A stretch of DNA of 64,000 bases from JAVBKV01 sp031553885. Its GTDB lineage: Bacteria > Bacteroidota > Bacteroidia > Bacteroidales > Azobacteroidaceae. The notes beneath the pieces were generated by a model. It did not search any database. It was not told the DNA's origin and saw only the letters and a list, made by a program, of their open reading frames with translations. Of the stretch, positions 16,089 to 25,534 are shown piece by piece. Location: positions 1 to 64,000 of the forward strand of contig JAVBKV010000014.1 in NCBI GenBank assembly GCA_031553885.1, read 5' to 3'. Every line of letters starts with the position of its first letter. Positions within the stretch are counted from its first letter, which is position 1. Position numbers and translations under genes: made by a program.

Positions 16089-16921
16089 AATATACAAAAG
16101 AAGAAATATCAGGTTTTCTGGGTTCAGCCACATTTTGCCTGCTGATCTTTCTCTTTCTGCTTTTCACTGTCATCCGGACAGAAATAAAGGCAGGAGAAGA
16201 AGGAATTCTGGTCAATTTCGGGAATGTGGATTTGTCTTCCGGCACATTCGAACCCAAATACCAGGGAGAGAACCGGGAAATCCCCCAGGAAGAGACAACC
16301 CCACCGCCATCCGAACCGGTTCCGGTTCCTCAGCCTCAAAAAAATCCGCCTGTAATTACTCAGGACAGTGAAGAAACAATCGCTATTGCCGCTGCTAAGA
16401 AAAAGGAAGAACAGGAAAGACGGGAAAAGGCCCGTATCGAAGAAGAACAAAGACGGCTGGCAGATGCCGAACGTAAAAAAGCGGAAGAAGAAGAACGAAA
16501 AAGGGATGCTATCAACCGGCAGGTTACCGGAGCTTTTGGCACCGGGACCTCCGATCAGAGCCAGCAAGGTACCGGACAAAGCGGAACGGGCAACCAGGGA
16601 AGTTCTCAAGGTAATGCAGCTACCGGAGTGTACAGCGGAGTCGGCGGGTACGGAGAATTCAATCTGGGCGGACGATCCTTAGGTTCAGGCGGATTACCAC
16701 GGCCTTCTTATTCCGTTCAGGAAGAAGGAAGAATCGTAATCGATATCACCGTAGATCCCAAAGGCAATGTTATCTTTGCTGAAATAGGAAAAGGAACCAA
16801 CATCGACAATGCCAGCATGCGTAAATCAGCTCTGGAAGCAGCAAAAAAAGCCAAATTCAATAGCGTTACCAGTAATAACAACCAATCAGGAACGATTACT
16901 TATAAGTATTCATTAAAGTGA
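16085..16921 (+). CDS. TonB-family energy transducer
   Basis: A 278-aa protein with one N-terminal membrane anchor (about 13-32, ATFCLLIFLFLLFTVI), a Pro/Glu-rich spacer (about 65-100), a highly charged coiled-coil segment (about 105-145, rich in KKEEQERREKARIEEEQ), a Gly/Ser/Gln linker and a C-terminal TonB domain (about 215-278, GRIVIDITVDPKGNVIFAEI). It is expected to span the periplasm and push on TonB boxes of outer-membrane receptors. The coiled-coil/Gly-rich middle is TolA-like, so a TolA-type role is a reasonable alternative. Confidence 0.88.
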   Translation: MKYTKEEISGFLGSATFCLLIFLFLLFTVIRTEIKAGEEGILVNFGNVDLSSGTFEPKYQGENREIPQEETTPPPSEPVPVPQPQKNPPVITQDSEETIAIAAAKKKEEQERREKARIEEEQRRLADAERKKAEEEERKRDAINRQVTGAFGTGTSDQSQQGTGQSGTGNQGSSQGNAATGVYSGVGGYGEFNLGGRSLGSGGLPRPSYSVQEEGRIVIDITVDPKGNVIFAEIGKGTNIDNASMRKSALEAAKKAKFNSVTSNNNQSGTITYKYSLK

Positions 16922-16959
16922 TAAAAGGAGGATGATCCCTAACGTTTATCTCATAAAAA

Positions 16960-17517
16960 TTGAAAATCATGAAAGAAGTATTTGTTTTTTTGGCTGACGG
17001 ATTCGAGGAAATCGAAGCAATTGCCACGATCGATGTACTCCGTCGGGGAGAGTTGAAAGTAACCACCGTATCGGTGACTGATGAATACATTCTGACCGGC
17101 GCTCACGGAATCCCTGTAGCTGCTGATGTTTTGTTTACTGAAGCCGATTTTACAACAGGCGAATTGCTGGTTTTACCAGGAGGCATGCCGGGTGCAAGCA
17201 ATCTGAATGCACATGAAGGTCTGAAAAAACTATTGTTAAGTTATTTCGAATCAGGAAAATACATAGCAGCAATCTGTGCTGCTCCTCTTGTTTTAGGTGG
17301 TCTGGGAATATTGAAAGGAAAAAAAGCTACGTGTTATCCGAGTTTCGAGCCTCGTCTGTTAGGAGCTACGCTCACCACGGACGCCGTAGTAAAAGACGGT
17401 AAGGTGATTACCGGCCGGGGACCCGGTTTTGCTGTCGATTTCGGATTACAACTGGTTGAAGAATTACAGGGACAAGCCAAAGCGGATGAGGTAGCTCAGG
17501 GAATGTTGCTCAAATAA
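16960..17517 (+). CDS. DJ-1/PfpI family protein
   Basis: A 185-aa cytoplasmic protein of the DJ-1 family (possible glyoxalase, deglycase or redox chaperone; activities vary and cannot be told from sequence). It contains FLADGFEEIEAIATIDVLRR with the conserved acidic residue, LVLPGGMPGASNL, and the nucleophile-elbow cysteine in IAAICAAPLVLGGLG at about residue 106. Length is normal. It follows tonB by 38 bp and precedes the glycosyltransferase by 11 bp, so it is probably in the same transcript. Confidence 0.9.
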   Translation: MKIMKEVFVFLADGFEEIEAIATIDVLRRGELKVTTVSVTDEYILTGAHGIPVAADVLFTEADFTTGELLVLPGGMPGASNLNAHEGLKKLLLSYFESGKYIAAICAAPLVLGGLGILKGKKATCYPSFEPRLLGATLTTDAVVKDGKVITGRGPGFAVDFGLQLVEELQGQAKADEVAQGMLLK

Positions 17518-17528
17518 AACTCAAGGAA

Positions 17529-18521
17529 GTGTTGCATTTTTCTATTATTATACCGGTTTACAACCGTCCGGACGAGATCGATGAATTGTTGGAAAGCCTA
17601 ACCCGCCAAACGGAGAAAAACTTCGAAGTGGTCGTTGTGGAAGACGGTTCCCGGGTAAAGTGTGGCACTATTATCGAAAAATACAAAAATAAGCTCGAAC
17701 TTTTTTATTATTATATCGATAATTCCGGACCAGGTCAGGCCCGGAATTACGGAGCCAAACAAAGTAGAGGCGATTACCTGATCGTCCTGGATTCGGATTG
17801 TATCCTCCCGGATACCTATATCGAATCGGTCCGGAAAGAAATGGAGACACAGGATGTAGACGCTTTCGGAGGGCCGGATTGTGCGTTGGCTTCATTTACC
17901 CCTGTACAAAAAGCGATCAATTATTCCATGACTTCTTTTTTTACTACCGGTGGGATCCGGGGAGGGAAAAAGAAAATAGACAAATTTTATCCCCGTAGTT
18001 TCAATATGGGGATACGAAAAACAGTTTACGAAAAGTTAGGAGGCTTTTCCCGGATGCGTTTCGGAGAGGACATCGACTTCAGTATCCGCATTTACCAGGG
18101 AGGATACAGGGTAGCTCTTTTCCCTTCAGCCTATGTATATCATAAAAGACGGACCGACTTTCGGAAATTCTTCAGACAAGTATACAATTCCGGAATTGCC
18201 CGGATCAACTTATATAAGAAATACCCCGAGTCTTTGAAAGCAGTTCACCTGCTTCCGGCAGCATTTACGGTATTTCTGGCATTGGCTGTATTATCCGCAC
18301 CCTGGTGCCTGTACAGTCTCTGGCTTGTTTTTATTTATTGTTGCATGATTGCAGTAGATGCAACGATCCGGAACAAAAATCTCCGGGTCGGCTTGTTATC
18401 GGTCGTAGCTTCCCTTGTTCAGTTGACCGGTTACGGTACCGGTTTCCTATCGGCCTGGTGGAACCGGATTATCTGCAACAAAGGAGAGTTTGCTGCTTTT
18501 GAAAAAAGCTTTTATAAGTAA
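17529..18521 (+). CDS. Glycosyltransferase family 2 membrane protein
   Basis: A 330-aa GT2 enzyme that transfers sugar from a nucleotide sugar. The GT-A domain starts at once (FSIIIPVYNRPDEIDELLES), with the metal-binding motif in VLDSDC near residue 98 and GEDIDFS near 180. The last third carries two hydrophobic segments (about 240-285 and 290-312), so it is membrane-tethered. No ATG is available near the N-terminus: the start is GTG at 17529 or TTG at 17532, and the fold begins within four residues of either. Acceptor unknown. Confidence 0.85.
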   Translation: MLHFSIIIPVYNRPDEIDELLESLTRQTEKNFEVVVVEDGSRVKCGTIIEKYKNKLELFYYYIDNSGPGQARNYGAKQSRGDYLIVLDSDCILPDTYIESVRKEMETQDVDAFGGPDCALASFTPVQKAINYSMTSFFTTGGIRGGKKKIDKFYPRSFNMGIRKTVYEKLGGFSRMRFGEDIDFSIRIYQGGYRVALFPSAYVYHKRRTDFRKFFRQVYNSGIARINLYKKYPESLKAVHLLPAAFTVFLALAVLSAPWCLYSLWLVFIYCCMIAVDATIRNKNLRVGLLSVVASLVQLTGYGTGFLSAWWNRIICNKGEFAAFEKSFYK

Positions 18522-18571
18522 AGCAACAGATTCTCACTTATGGTCTCAAACGTATAACTTAATTGTCAGTA

Positions 18572-21367
18572 ATGCAGGAATCCAATATTTTCATCAAAGG
18601 AGCGAGAGTAAATAATCTAAAAAACATCGATGTCGAAATACCGAGAGACCGGTTGGTTGTTATCACCGGCTTGTCGGGATCAGGAAAATCTTCGTTAGCC
18701 TTCGATACGTTGTACGCCGAAGGCCAGCGGCGTTATGTGGAAAGCCTTTCCTCTTACGCCCGGCAGTTTCTGGGACGAATGAGTAAACCGGAATGTGACT
18801 ACATCAAAGGGATCCCGCCTGCCATTGCTATCGAACAGAAAGTCAACACCCGGAATCCCCGGTCTACCGTGGGAACTTCCACCGAAATTTACGACTACCT
18901 GCGCATGTTGTATGCCCGGATCGGGAAAACCATTTCTCCGGTTTCGGGAGAAGAAGTCCGTAAACACCAGGTAAGCGACGTGGTCGATGAGATGCTGAAA
19001 TACCCGGAAGGAACCCGCATCTCTTTGCTGACCCGTGTACACCCGGCCAATGGAAGAAATACCCGGGAACAACTGGAAATCCTTTTCAAGGAAGGATTTA
19101 CCCGGATCGAGATTAACGAGCAAACCTACCGGATCGAAGAAGCACTGAAACAGCCTCAATTATTGGAATCGAACGACATTTTCCTGCTGATCGACCGACT
19201 GACCTGTTCCAATGACAACCTGACCATTTCCCGTTTTTCAGATTCGGTACAAACGGCTTTTTTTGAAGGAGACGGTTATTGTACACTCCGGATTTACACA
19301 GAAAAAGACATCGTAACCAGGGAGTTTTCCAGGCGATTCGAAGCTGATGGAATCACATTTGAAGAACCTTCAGACCTGATGTTCAACTTCAACAGCCCGG
19401 CTGGCGCCTGTCCTTCCTGCGAAGGGTTCGGAAAAGTGATCGGAATCGATGAAAACCTGGTTATTCCTAACCAGTCATTATCCGTATATGACGATGCTGT
19501 TGTGTGCTGGAAGGGAGATAAAATGAGCGAATTCAAACAGTGGTTTATCGAAAAATCGACCAAATACAATTTTCCGATCCACCGCCCTTATTTCGAACTT
19601 TCACAAAAAGAAAAAGACCTTTTGTGGCACGGGAAAGGAGATTTACCGGGAATCGATGCCTTTTTCCAACACGTGGAAGAAAACCTGTATAAAATTCAAT
19701 ACCGGGTTATGCTGGCCCGTTACCGGGGAAAAACGATCTGTCCGACCTGCAAGGGAGGACGGTTAAAACCCCAGGCCTTATATGTAAAAATCGGAGACCG
19801 TTCCATTTCGGAACTGGTGATCCTCCCGATCTCTCAACTCCGGCAATTTTTCAATCAGTTGGAGTTGGACGAACACGATGCTGCCGTTGCAAAACGATTA
19901 CTGATAGAAATCAAGACTCGCCTGCAATTCCTGACCGACGTAGGGCTGGGTTATCTGACGCTCAACCGTTTATCATCGACACTTTCCGGAGGAGAAAGTC
20001 AGCGGATTAATCTGGCAACTTCCCTGGGTAGCAGCCTGGTAGGTTCCCTGTATATCCTGGACGAGCCCAGCATTGGATTGCATTCAAAAGATACCGATCT
20101 GCTGATCAACGTATTGAGACAATTACAACAATTAGGGAATACCGTCGTGGTGGTAGAACATGACGAAGAAATCATACGGGCAGCCGACTACATCATTGAC
20201 GTCGGTCCGGATGCCGGACAGTGGGGGGGGACTATTGTTTACCAGGGAGATGTTGCCAACCTGGAAAAAGCATCGGGCAGTTATACGGTCCGTTACCTGA
20301 CAGGAGAAGAACAAATTGAAGTTCCTTCCTCGCGCCGGAAATGGAACAATTACATCGAAATCAAAGGAGCCCGTGAAAACAACCTCAAATCGGTGGATGT
20401 TCGTTTTCCATTGAATGTCATGACTGTAATTACCGGCGTAAGCGGATCCGGAAAATCCTCCCTGGTCCGGGATGTTTTTTATGAAGCATTAAAAAAATAT
20501 CTCGAGAATGCGAAAGACACATTTGTTCAGATGACCGGCATTACAGGAGATATGAATCTGCTGAAAGTAGTGGAGTTTGTGGATCAAAATCCGATAGGAC
20601 GATCTTCCCGGTCCAATCCGGTTACTTACATCAAAGCTTACGATGAAATCCGGAAGCTGTTTGCGGACCAACCCCTATCCAAACAAATGAAATATACACC
20701 GGCTCACTTTTCCTTCAATGTGGAAGGTGGACGGTGCGAGGAATGCAAAGGCGACGGGGTGATTACCGTTGAAATGCAGTTCATGGCCGATGTAGTACTG
20801 GAATGCGAATCCTGTCACGGAAAACGTTTCAAACAGGAGCTTCTAGACGTGGAATACCGGGGAAAGAATATTTACGATGTACTGGAAATGACCATCGATG
20901 AAGCCATCACCTTTTTTGAAGAAGAAAAAGGAAGCCAGGAAAAGAAAATCATTAAAAAGCTGAGGTGCCTGCAGGAAGTCGGTTTGGGATATGTCAAACT
21001 GGGGCAAAGCTCGTTTACCTTATCCGGAGGAGAAAACCAACGAGTCAAGTTGGCCTTCCATTTGAGCGAAGAAAAATCCCAACCCACCCTTTTCATTTTT
21101 GACGAACCAACTACCGGTCTGCATTTCCACGACATCAAAACCCTGTTGAAAGCGTTCGATGCCCTGATCTCCAGAGGACATACCATCGTAATCATCGAAC
21201 ACAACATGGATGTTATCAAATGTGCGGATCATATCATTGACCTCGGACCGGAAGGCGGCGAGAAAGGAGGATATGTTGTTTGTACAGGCACCCCGGAAGA
21301 AATTGTCGCCTGCAAAGAATCTTACACAGGGCAATTTTTAAAGGAAAAATTATCCCTCCCTCATTAA
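18572..21367 (+). CDS. uvrA: UvrABC excinuclease subunit A
   Basis: Damage-recognition ATPase of nucleotide excision repair. The 931-aa protein has two ABC ATPase modules: Walker A GLSGSGKSS near the start with signature LSGGESQR and Walker B LYILDEPS, then GVSGSGKSS, LSGGENQR and LFIFDEPT. The UvrB-binding region follows IYDYLRMLYARIG. The second zinc module is intact (GRCEEC and CESCHGKR). In the first, only GACPSC (C280/C283) is present; the upstream CxxC pair seen in many UvrAs reads FSRRFEAD here. ATG 18572 is preferred over the TTG at 18563. Confidence 0.95.
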   Translation: MQESNIFIKGARVNNLKNIDVEIPRDRLVVITGLSGSGKSSLAFDTLYAEGQRRYVESLSSYARQFLGRMSKPECDYIKGIPPAIAIEQKVNTRNPRSTVGTSTEIYDYLRMLYARIGKTISPVSGEEVRKHQVSDVVDEMLKYPEGTRISLLTRVHPANGRNTREQLEILFKEGFTRIEINEQTYRIEEALKQPQLLESNDIFLLIDRLTCSNDNLTISRFSDSVQTAFFEGDGYCTLRIYTEKDIVTREFSRRFEADGITFEEPSDLMFNFNSPAGACPSCEGFGKVIGIDENLVIPNQSLSVYDDAVVCWKGDKMSEFKQWFIEKSTKYNFPIHRPYFELSQKEKDLLWHGKGDLPGIDAFFQHVEENLYKIQYRVMLARYRGKTICPTCKGGRLKPQALYVKIGDRSISELVILPISQLRQFFNQLELDEHDAAVAKRLLIEIKTRLQFLTDVGLGYLTLNRLSSTLSGGESQRINLATSLGSSLVGSLYILDEPSIGLHSKDTDLLINVLRQLQQLGNTVVVVEHDEEIIRAADYIIDVGPDAGQWGGTIVYQGDVANLEKASGSYTVRYLTGEEQIEVPSSRRKWNNYIEIKGARENNLKSVDVRFPLNVMTVITGVSGSGKSSLVRDVFYEALKKYLENAKDTFVQMTGITGDMNLLKVVEFVDQNPIGRSSRSNPVTYIKAYDEIRKLFADQPLSKQMKYTPAHFSFNVEGGRCEECKGDGVITVEMQFMADVVLECESCHGKRFKQELLDVEYRGKNIYDVLEMTIDEAITFFEEEKGSQEKKIIKKLRCLQEVGLGYVKLGQSSFTLSGGENQRVKLAFHLSEEKSQPTLFIFDEPTTGLHFHDIKTLLKAFDALISRGHTIVIIEHNMDVIKCADHIIDLGPEGGEKGGYVVCTGTPEEIVACKESYTGQFLKEKLSLPH

Positions 21368-21381
21368 ATCCTAACAACCCT

Positions 21382-21480
21382 CCCCAGGTGCTTTAGCACC
21401 GAAATCTATATAGCCTCAGGCGTCAGCCTGGGGCCGTGATCAGAACAAATGCAAATTCCGCAAGCCGCGTCAGCGGTGAT
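21382..21480. repeat. Nested palindrome cluster downstream of uvrA
   Basis: GGTGC-TTTA-GCACC (21387-21400) lies inside a wider CCCCAGG (21382-21388)/CCTGGGG (21427-21433) pairing, and a near-palindrome CCGCGTCAGCGG follows. This resembles an interspersed palindromic unit rather than a normal terminator, since no T-tract follows. No second copy was found in the window. Confidence 0.4.
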
Positions 21481-21525
21481 ATAGGGATATTCAGTAAATA
21501 ATCTGAAGATTTGTGAATTGCGTTA

Positions 21526-21562
21526 ATCCGATCCTCACTTGTGTTTTAAGTGAGGATCGGAT
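21526..21562. terminator. Strong bidirectional terminator hairpin
   Basis: A perfect 15-bp stem (ATCCGATCCTCACTT at 21526-21540 with its complement at 21548-21562) and a 7-nt loop lies between the convergent uvrA and YqeY genes. It ends uvrA transcription and is placed to stop the long leftward cell-division transcript. Confidence 0.7.
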
Positions 21563-21597
21563 ATATGAAGAGAAATGATGTTTTTGATTCTTTCGCT

Positions 21598-22047
21598 TCA
21601 GGCCAATAATTTTTTCACCATTTCGGAGATGGCCCGGCCTTCCACTTTCCCTGCCAGTTGTTTGGTAGCTATGCCCATTACCTTACCCATATCCTGGGGC
21701 GAAGAAGCTCCAACCTGGGTCATGATAGCCTTAAGAGCGGCTTCCAACTCTTCCGGACTCATTTGCTTAGGTAAATAGGCTTCGAGAACCTCTACTTCAG
21801 CCAGTTCTTTTTCTGCCAGCTCCGGACGATTCTGCTCAGTAAAAATAGCAGCACTGTCTTTACGTTGCTTCACCATTTTCTGAATAATCTTAACGGCTGC
21901 TTCATCGCTCAGGTCTCCATCGGATCCTTTCGCCGTCTTTGCTTCCAGAAACTCCTTTTTCACTCCCCTCAGGGCTTCCAACCGGATTTTTTCCTTCGCC
22001 AGCATAGCAGCCTTAATATCATCACTAACTTTATCAAACAAACTCAT
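21598..22047 (-). CDS. GatB/YqeY-domain protein
   Basis: A 149-aa protein of the YqeY family, related to the tail domain of the GatB amidotransferase subunit and expected to be tRNA-related, although its role is not settled. It shows the characteristic helical N-terminus (KVSDDIKAAMLAKEKIRLEALR), EAYLPKQMSPEEL and a C-terminal tail KVMGIATKQLAGKVEGRAIS. It is the last gene of the leftward cluster, 41 bp after ftsZ. Confidence 0.92.
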   Translation of the reverse strand: MSLFDKVSDDIKAAMLAKEKIRLEALRGVKKEFLEAKTAKGSDGDLSDEAAVKIIQKMVKQRKDSAAIFTEQNRPELAEKELAEVEVLEAYLPKQMSPEELEAALKAIMTQVGASSPQDMGKVMGIATKQLAGKVEGRAISEMVKKLLA

Positions 22048-22088
22048 ATTGTTTTCATTTTTAATTCTTAATTCTTAACTTTTAATTT
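22048..22088. repeat. AT-rich repeat between ftsZ and the YqeY gene
   Basis: TTTTTAATTCTTAATTCTTA and related A/T tracts fill the whole spacer and match the motif at 15597-15677. It may fold weakly in RNA. Confidence 0.5.
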
Positions 22089-23387
22089 TTAACTCTCCTC
22101 TTCCTCCTCCACCACAGCAAACTTGGCATTGATTTTCGTTATCTCCTCCAACAGCCTCTTGGGATTACGGTTATAAGCCGGGTAATTAATCACCAGATCG
22201 ATGATCTGATCATCATCCAGGGTCTCCTGATTAAAAATGAATGGTTTCGGACGGGTTGTTTTACCAATGTCCCGAAGGCCCTTATCTCCGTAATATTTCT
22301 TGATAAGCTGAGCATTCCGGATGGCTTGCTCTTCTTTTTCTATTTGCCGTTGAAGCTCTTCCTGAGACTGTTTATCCCAATCGTTCCTGATTTTCTGATC
22401 CATCAGTGGAATATTGCTGATGCCGAATCCGGTTGCCAGAATTGTAATTTTGACCTTTTCTTCCATGCCGTCTTCCACAGCAGCACCCCAGATCACCTCA
22501 ATATCACTGCTGAATTTAGCCATAAAATCATTCACATCATTCATTTCCTCCATCATCAAAGGAGATTCCTGACTAAATGTGACATTCAGCAGTATTTTTT
22601 TCGCATTGAAAACATCATTATTGTTCAGCAAAGGAGAATTCAATGCATTTTCAATCGCCTTGGAAACACGGTTTTCTCCCGAGCCTAATCCACTACTCAT
22701 GATTGCTACGCCTCCGTCTTTCAGGATAGTATGTACATCGGCAAAGTCCAGGTTGACATGGCCGGGAACTGTAATAATTTCAGCAATACTCCGGGCTGCA
22801 ATAGCCAATGTATCATCCGCTTTTCCGAACGCATTCAGGAAAGTAAGATCCTGGTAAATTTCTCTCAGCCGTTCATTATTGATAACCAACAGGGCATCGA
22901 CATGTTTACTGATTTCCTCCACACCGTTGAGTGCCTGAAGAATTTTTTGTTCTCCCTCGAACAGAAAAGGAATAGTCACGATTCCCACCGTCAGGATATT
23001 CATTTCCTTGGCCACTTTGGCCACAACAGGAGCTGCTCCAGTTCCTGTACCTCCTCCCATACCGGCCGTAATGAAAACCATTTTGGTTCCATCATCTAAT
23101 AAAGTTTGCAGGTCCTGATAACTCTCTTCGGCAGCCAGCCGTGCTTTTTCCGGCTTATTTCCCGCACCCAATCCCTGGGTTATCTGCTTTCCCAGTTGGA
23201 GTTTGGTTGAAACCTCACTTTTAATCAGAGCCTGATTGTCCGTATTACAAAGGACAAAGGTAACATCATGTATTCCTTCCCGGTACATGTGAGTGACAGC
23301 ATTTCCACCGCCACCCCCTACGCCTATTACCTTAATGATAGAAGGGCTTGCTGTAGGATAATCAAAACTTAAAATCGTATCGTCCAT
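22089..23387 (-). CDS. ftsZ: Cell division protein FtsZ
   Basis: Tubulin-like GTPase that forms the division ring. The 432-aa protein has the nucleotide-binding start (IKVIGVGGGGGNAVTHM), the tubulin signature GGGTGTGAAPVVAK at about 108-121, and the T7-loop region DFADVHTILKDGG. The C-terminal tail carries INYPAYNRNPKRLL, probably the short peptide that binds FtsA, and ends in an acidic run (VVEEEEES). It follows ftsA by 12 bp in the dcw cluster. Confidence 0.97.
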   Translation of the reverse strand: MDDTILSFDYPTASPSIIKVIGVGGGGGNAVTHMYREGIHDVTFVLCNTDNQALIKSEVSTKLQLGKQITQGLGAGNKPEKARLAAEESYQDLQTLLDDGTKMVFITAGMGGGTGTGAAPVVAKVAKEMNILTVGIVTIPFLFEGEQKILQALNGVEEISKHVDALLVINNERLREIYQDLTFLNAFGKADDTLAIAARSIAEIITVPGHVNLDFADVHTILKDGGVAIMSSGLGSGENRVSKAIENALNSPLLNNNDVFNAKKILLNVTFSQESPLMMEEMNDVNDFMAKFSSDIEVIWGAAVEDGMEEKVKITILATGFGISNIPLMDQKIRNDWDKQSQEELQRQIEKEEQAIRNAQLIKKYYGDKGLRDIGKTTRPKPFIFNQETLDDDQIIDLVINYPAYNRNPKRLLEEITKINAKFAVVEEEEES

Positions 23388-23399
23388 GATGTTCTATTT

Positions 23400-24797
23400 T
23401 TATTCTTTTTCTTCATCATCATTACTGAATGCTTCATCGTTGAACAACGACTGAGAAGCTCTGTTCACTTTTTCCGAAAAACCTTTCTTGATATTATCAA
23501 AGAAACCTCCTCTGGGTCTCGGAGTTTCTACTCTCACTGGTCTTTTCGGTGGCTCGGGCTTTTTAGGCTGTTCCGTCACCTTCACTTCATCTCCAAACAA
23601 ATCCGGAGAAGCCGGCTTTACTACCGGTTGTTCTACTGTAACCACTTTTGCACAGTTGACGGTTCCCAGCGACAACAAACCGATAACCGTTGAATTAGCC
23701 GGTTGCTGCGTGTGTTCCGGAGCCTGATTGGCTAACGTCTTCCGGGTGGTTGACAAACGAACATCTCTTCCTGTTTTGCTCCGGACAGATTCAACCAGGT
23801 TTTTCAGGGAAGCCCCTCCTCCGGTGATCACAATTCCGGCTCCCAGGGAATCGGAATATCCGGAAAGCTTGAGTTGATCGATAACATTAGCCAGAATTTC
23901 ATCCATCCGGGCTTCAATGATGTTATTCAGCTTATTCAATTCTATTTCCCTGGAATTATTCAACCCTTCCGCCAACTGGGCAGTCTGTATTTTGATGTCA
24001 TCGTCAAAATCCACCAGGGCACTGCCAAAATTAATTTTCAGTTCTTCGGCTTCCTTATCCAATACATTCAAATCACAGATATCTTTGGTAATCACGTTTC
24101 CTCCCAGGGGAACCGTTACCAGGTATTTCAATGTCCCTCCTTTGTAAACCGACAGGTAAGTGACTCCAGCCCCGAATTCGATCAGCGCACAGCCCAGTTC
24201 CTTCTCGGTATCGTTAAGTACGGCCGCAGCGGTTGCCAACGGAGAAATAATAAATCCGGCAATGGAAACACCTGCTTTCTTTTCAACACTTTCCTGCAAG
24301 GTATATTTGAGAGACGGGCGTCCCAGAATCAGTTGAAAACGGGCTTCGATTTTAGAGCATTGCACTCCCTTCGGATTGGGCTCCAACCGTCCATCCAGGT
24401 AAAACTCGGGAGAAACAATATCCAGTATTTCGGCAAACTCCGGTTCATATAAGTTACATTCATCGTAAAGAGCGTCAATCAATGCCTGGTCAACCATTCT
24501 TCCGTTGACTTCTTTGGTAACGCTGTATTGTTTGGTACGGATCGACTGCCCTCCGATTCCCAGATACACCTTATCCACTTTAGGGGTCAGTTTCCAATTC
24601 AATCCCAACAGTATTTTTTTTACTTTTTCGGATGTTTCTTCCACATTATACACGCACCCCCGACGGATACAGGCCTCCGAGTCTTCTTTTACTGCAGCCA
24701 GGATAGAAAGGATTCCCTGTTCGTTTTTCCGTCCCGCCATGGCAATCATCTTGGATGTACCTAGGTCTAAAGCTACGATGAATTCCGATTGTCCCAT
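23400..24797 (-). CDS. ftsA: Cell division protein FtsA
   Basis: Actin-like protein that tethers FtsZ to the membrane. The 465-aa product has the ATPase phosphate-1 loop (VALDLGTSKMIAMAG), the SHS2/1C subdomain, and the adenosine-binding GIVITGGGASLKNL. A long Pro-rich insert (about 370-430) leads to an amphipathic C-terminal helix (FFDNIKKGFSEKVNRAS) that should bind the membrane, then an acidic end. The open frame reaches a TTG at 24818, but the ATG at 24797, 5 bp after the ftsQ stop, starts directly at family similarity. Confidence 0.95.
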   Translation of the reverse strand: MGQSEFIVALDLGTSKMIAMAGRKNEQGILSILAAVKEDSEACIRRGCVYNVEETSEKVKKILLGLNWKLTPKVDKVYLGIGGQSIRTKQYSVTKEVNGRMVDQALIDALYDECNLYEPEFAEILDIVSPEFYLDGRLEPNPKGVQCSKIEARFQLILGRPSLKYTLQESVEKKAGVSIAGFIISPLATAAAVLNDTEKELGCALIEFGAGVTYLSVYKGGTLKYLVTVPLGGNVITKDICDLNVLDKEAEELKINFGSALVDFDDDIKIQTAQLAEGLNNSREIELNKLNNIIEARMDEILANVIDQLKLSGYSDSLGAGIVITGGGASLKNLVESVRSKTGRDVRLSTTRKTLANQAPEHTQQPANSTVIGLLSLGTVNCAKVVTVEQPVVKPASPDLFGDEVKVTEQPKKPEPPKRPVRVETPRPRGGFFDNIKKGFSEKVNRASQSLFNDEAFSNDDEEKE

Positions 24798-24802
24798 ATA
24801 TT

Positions 24803-25534
24803 TTATTTTTTGGTGCAAACCACCTGATTTTTATATTTCAAATTAATGATCGAATACCGGTTCCAGCCCACCTCATTCAGGCCTTTATCATAAAAAAGCC
24901 TTAATTTTTCCAGGTTCTCCCTGTAATCATCGATTTTACCGAGTATAATCTGATGATTACCCACACGAGGGATCAGTTCTATATCCTGGTTGGGAGTCAC
25001 ATAAATCTGTTCGATCTGTGTATTCCAAAATTTATTTTCCTGCAAAAATAATGCAAATTCGTATAACTTGCTCTGAGCAAACTCTTTTTCTACGTATCCG
25101 GTAACAACGGGGACGTAAGATGCAAAATTATTCGGAACCGGCATTGTTTCCCCATCGTTGTCGACGTAATAATTCCCATTGTTTGAAATGATCCGTAAAA
25201 CCGGAATTTTCTGATAAACCTCAATTTTCAGGCTTCCTCCGGAAGTCTTATAACATTCGGCCCGTTTAATCAGTTTATTTTCTTCCAGTTTTTTTTCAAT
25301 CGCATCGGTCCGGATTTCCGACAACTCTTTTCCGATTGGACTCATACCTGCGTTTTTGAGCATAACGGCAATGTCTTTACTGTCGAGATAATGCTGATCC
25401 AGGGTATCCACAATGAGGATCTCCAGGTCCTTGCATACACCGCCTCCTGCCCCAGGATTCAGGAAGAAAATAGCAACCAACAGATAAGCCAGCAGCAAAA
25501 CAGCAACCGATATGAGTACAATTTTCTTAAACAT
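24803..25534 (-). CDS. ftsQ: Cell division protein FtsQ
   Basis: Divisome protein with a short cytoplasmic tail, one membrane segment (residues 4-27, IVLISVAVLLLAYLLVAIFFL) and a periplasmic POTRA-like domain (about 45-115) followed by a beta domain. The 243-aa length and position between murC and ftsA support the name; sequence conservation in this family is low. Its start overlaps the murC stop by 8 bp. Confidence 0.88.
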   Translation of the reverse strand: MFKKIVLISVAVLLLAYLLVAIFFLNPGAGGGVCKDLEILIVDTLDQHYLDSKDIAVMLKNAGMSPIGKELSEIRTDAIEKKLEENKLIKRAECYKTSGGSLKIEVYQKIPVLRIISNNGNYYVDNDGETMPVPNNFASYVPVVTGYVEKEFAQSKLYEFALFLQENKFWNTQIEQIYVTPNQDIELIPRVGNHQIILGKIDDYRENLEKLRLFYDKGLNEVGWNRYSIINLKYKNQVVCTKK

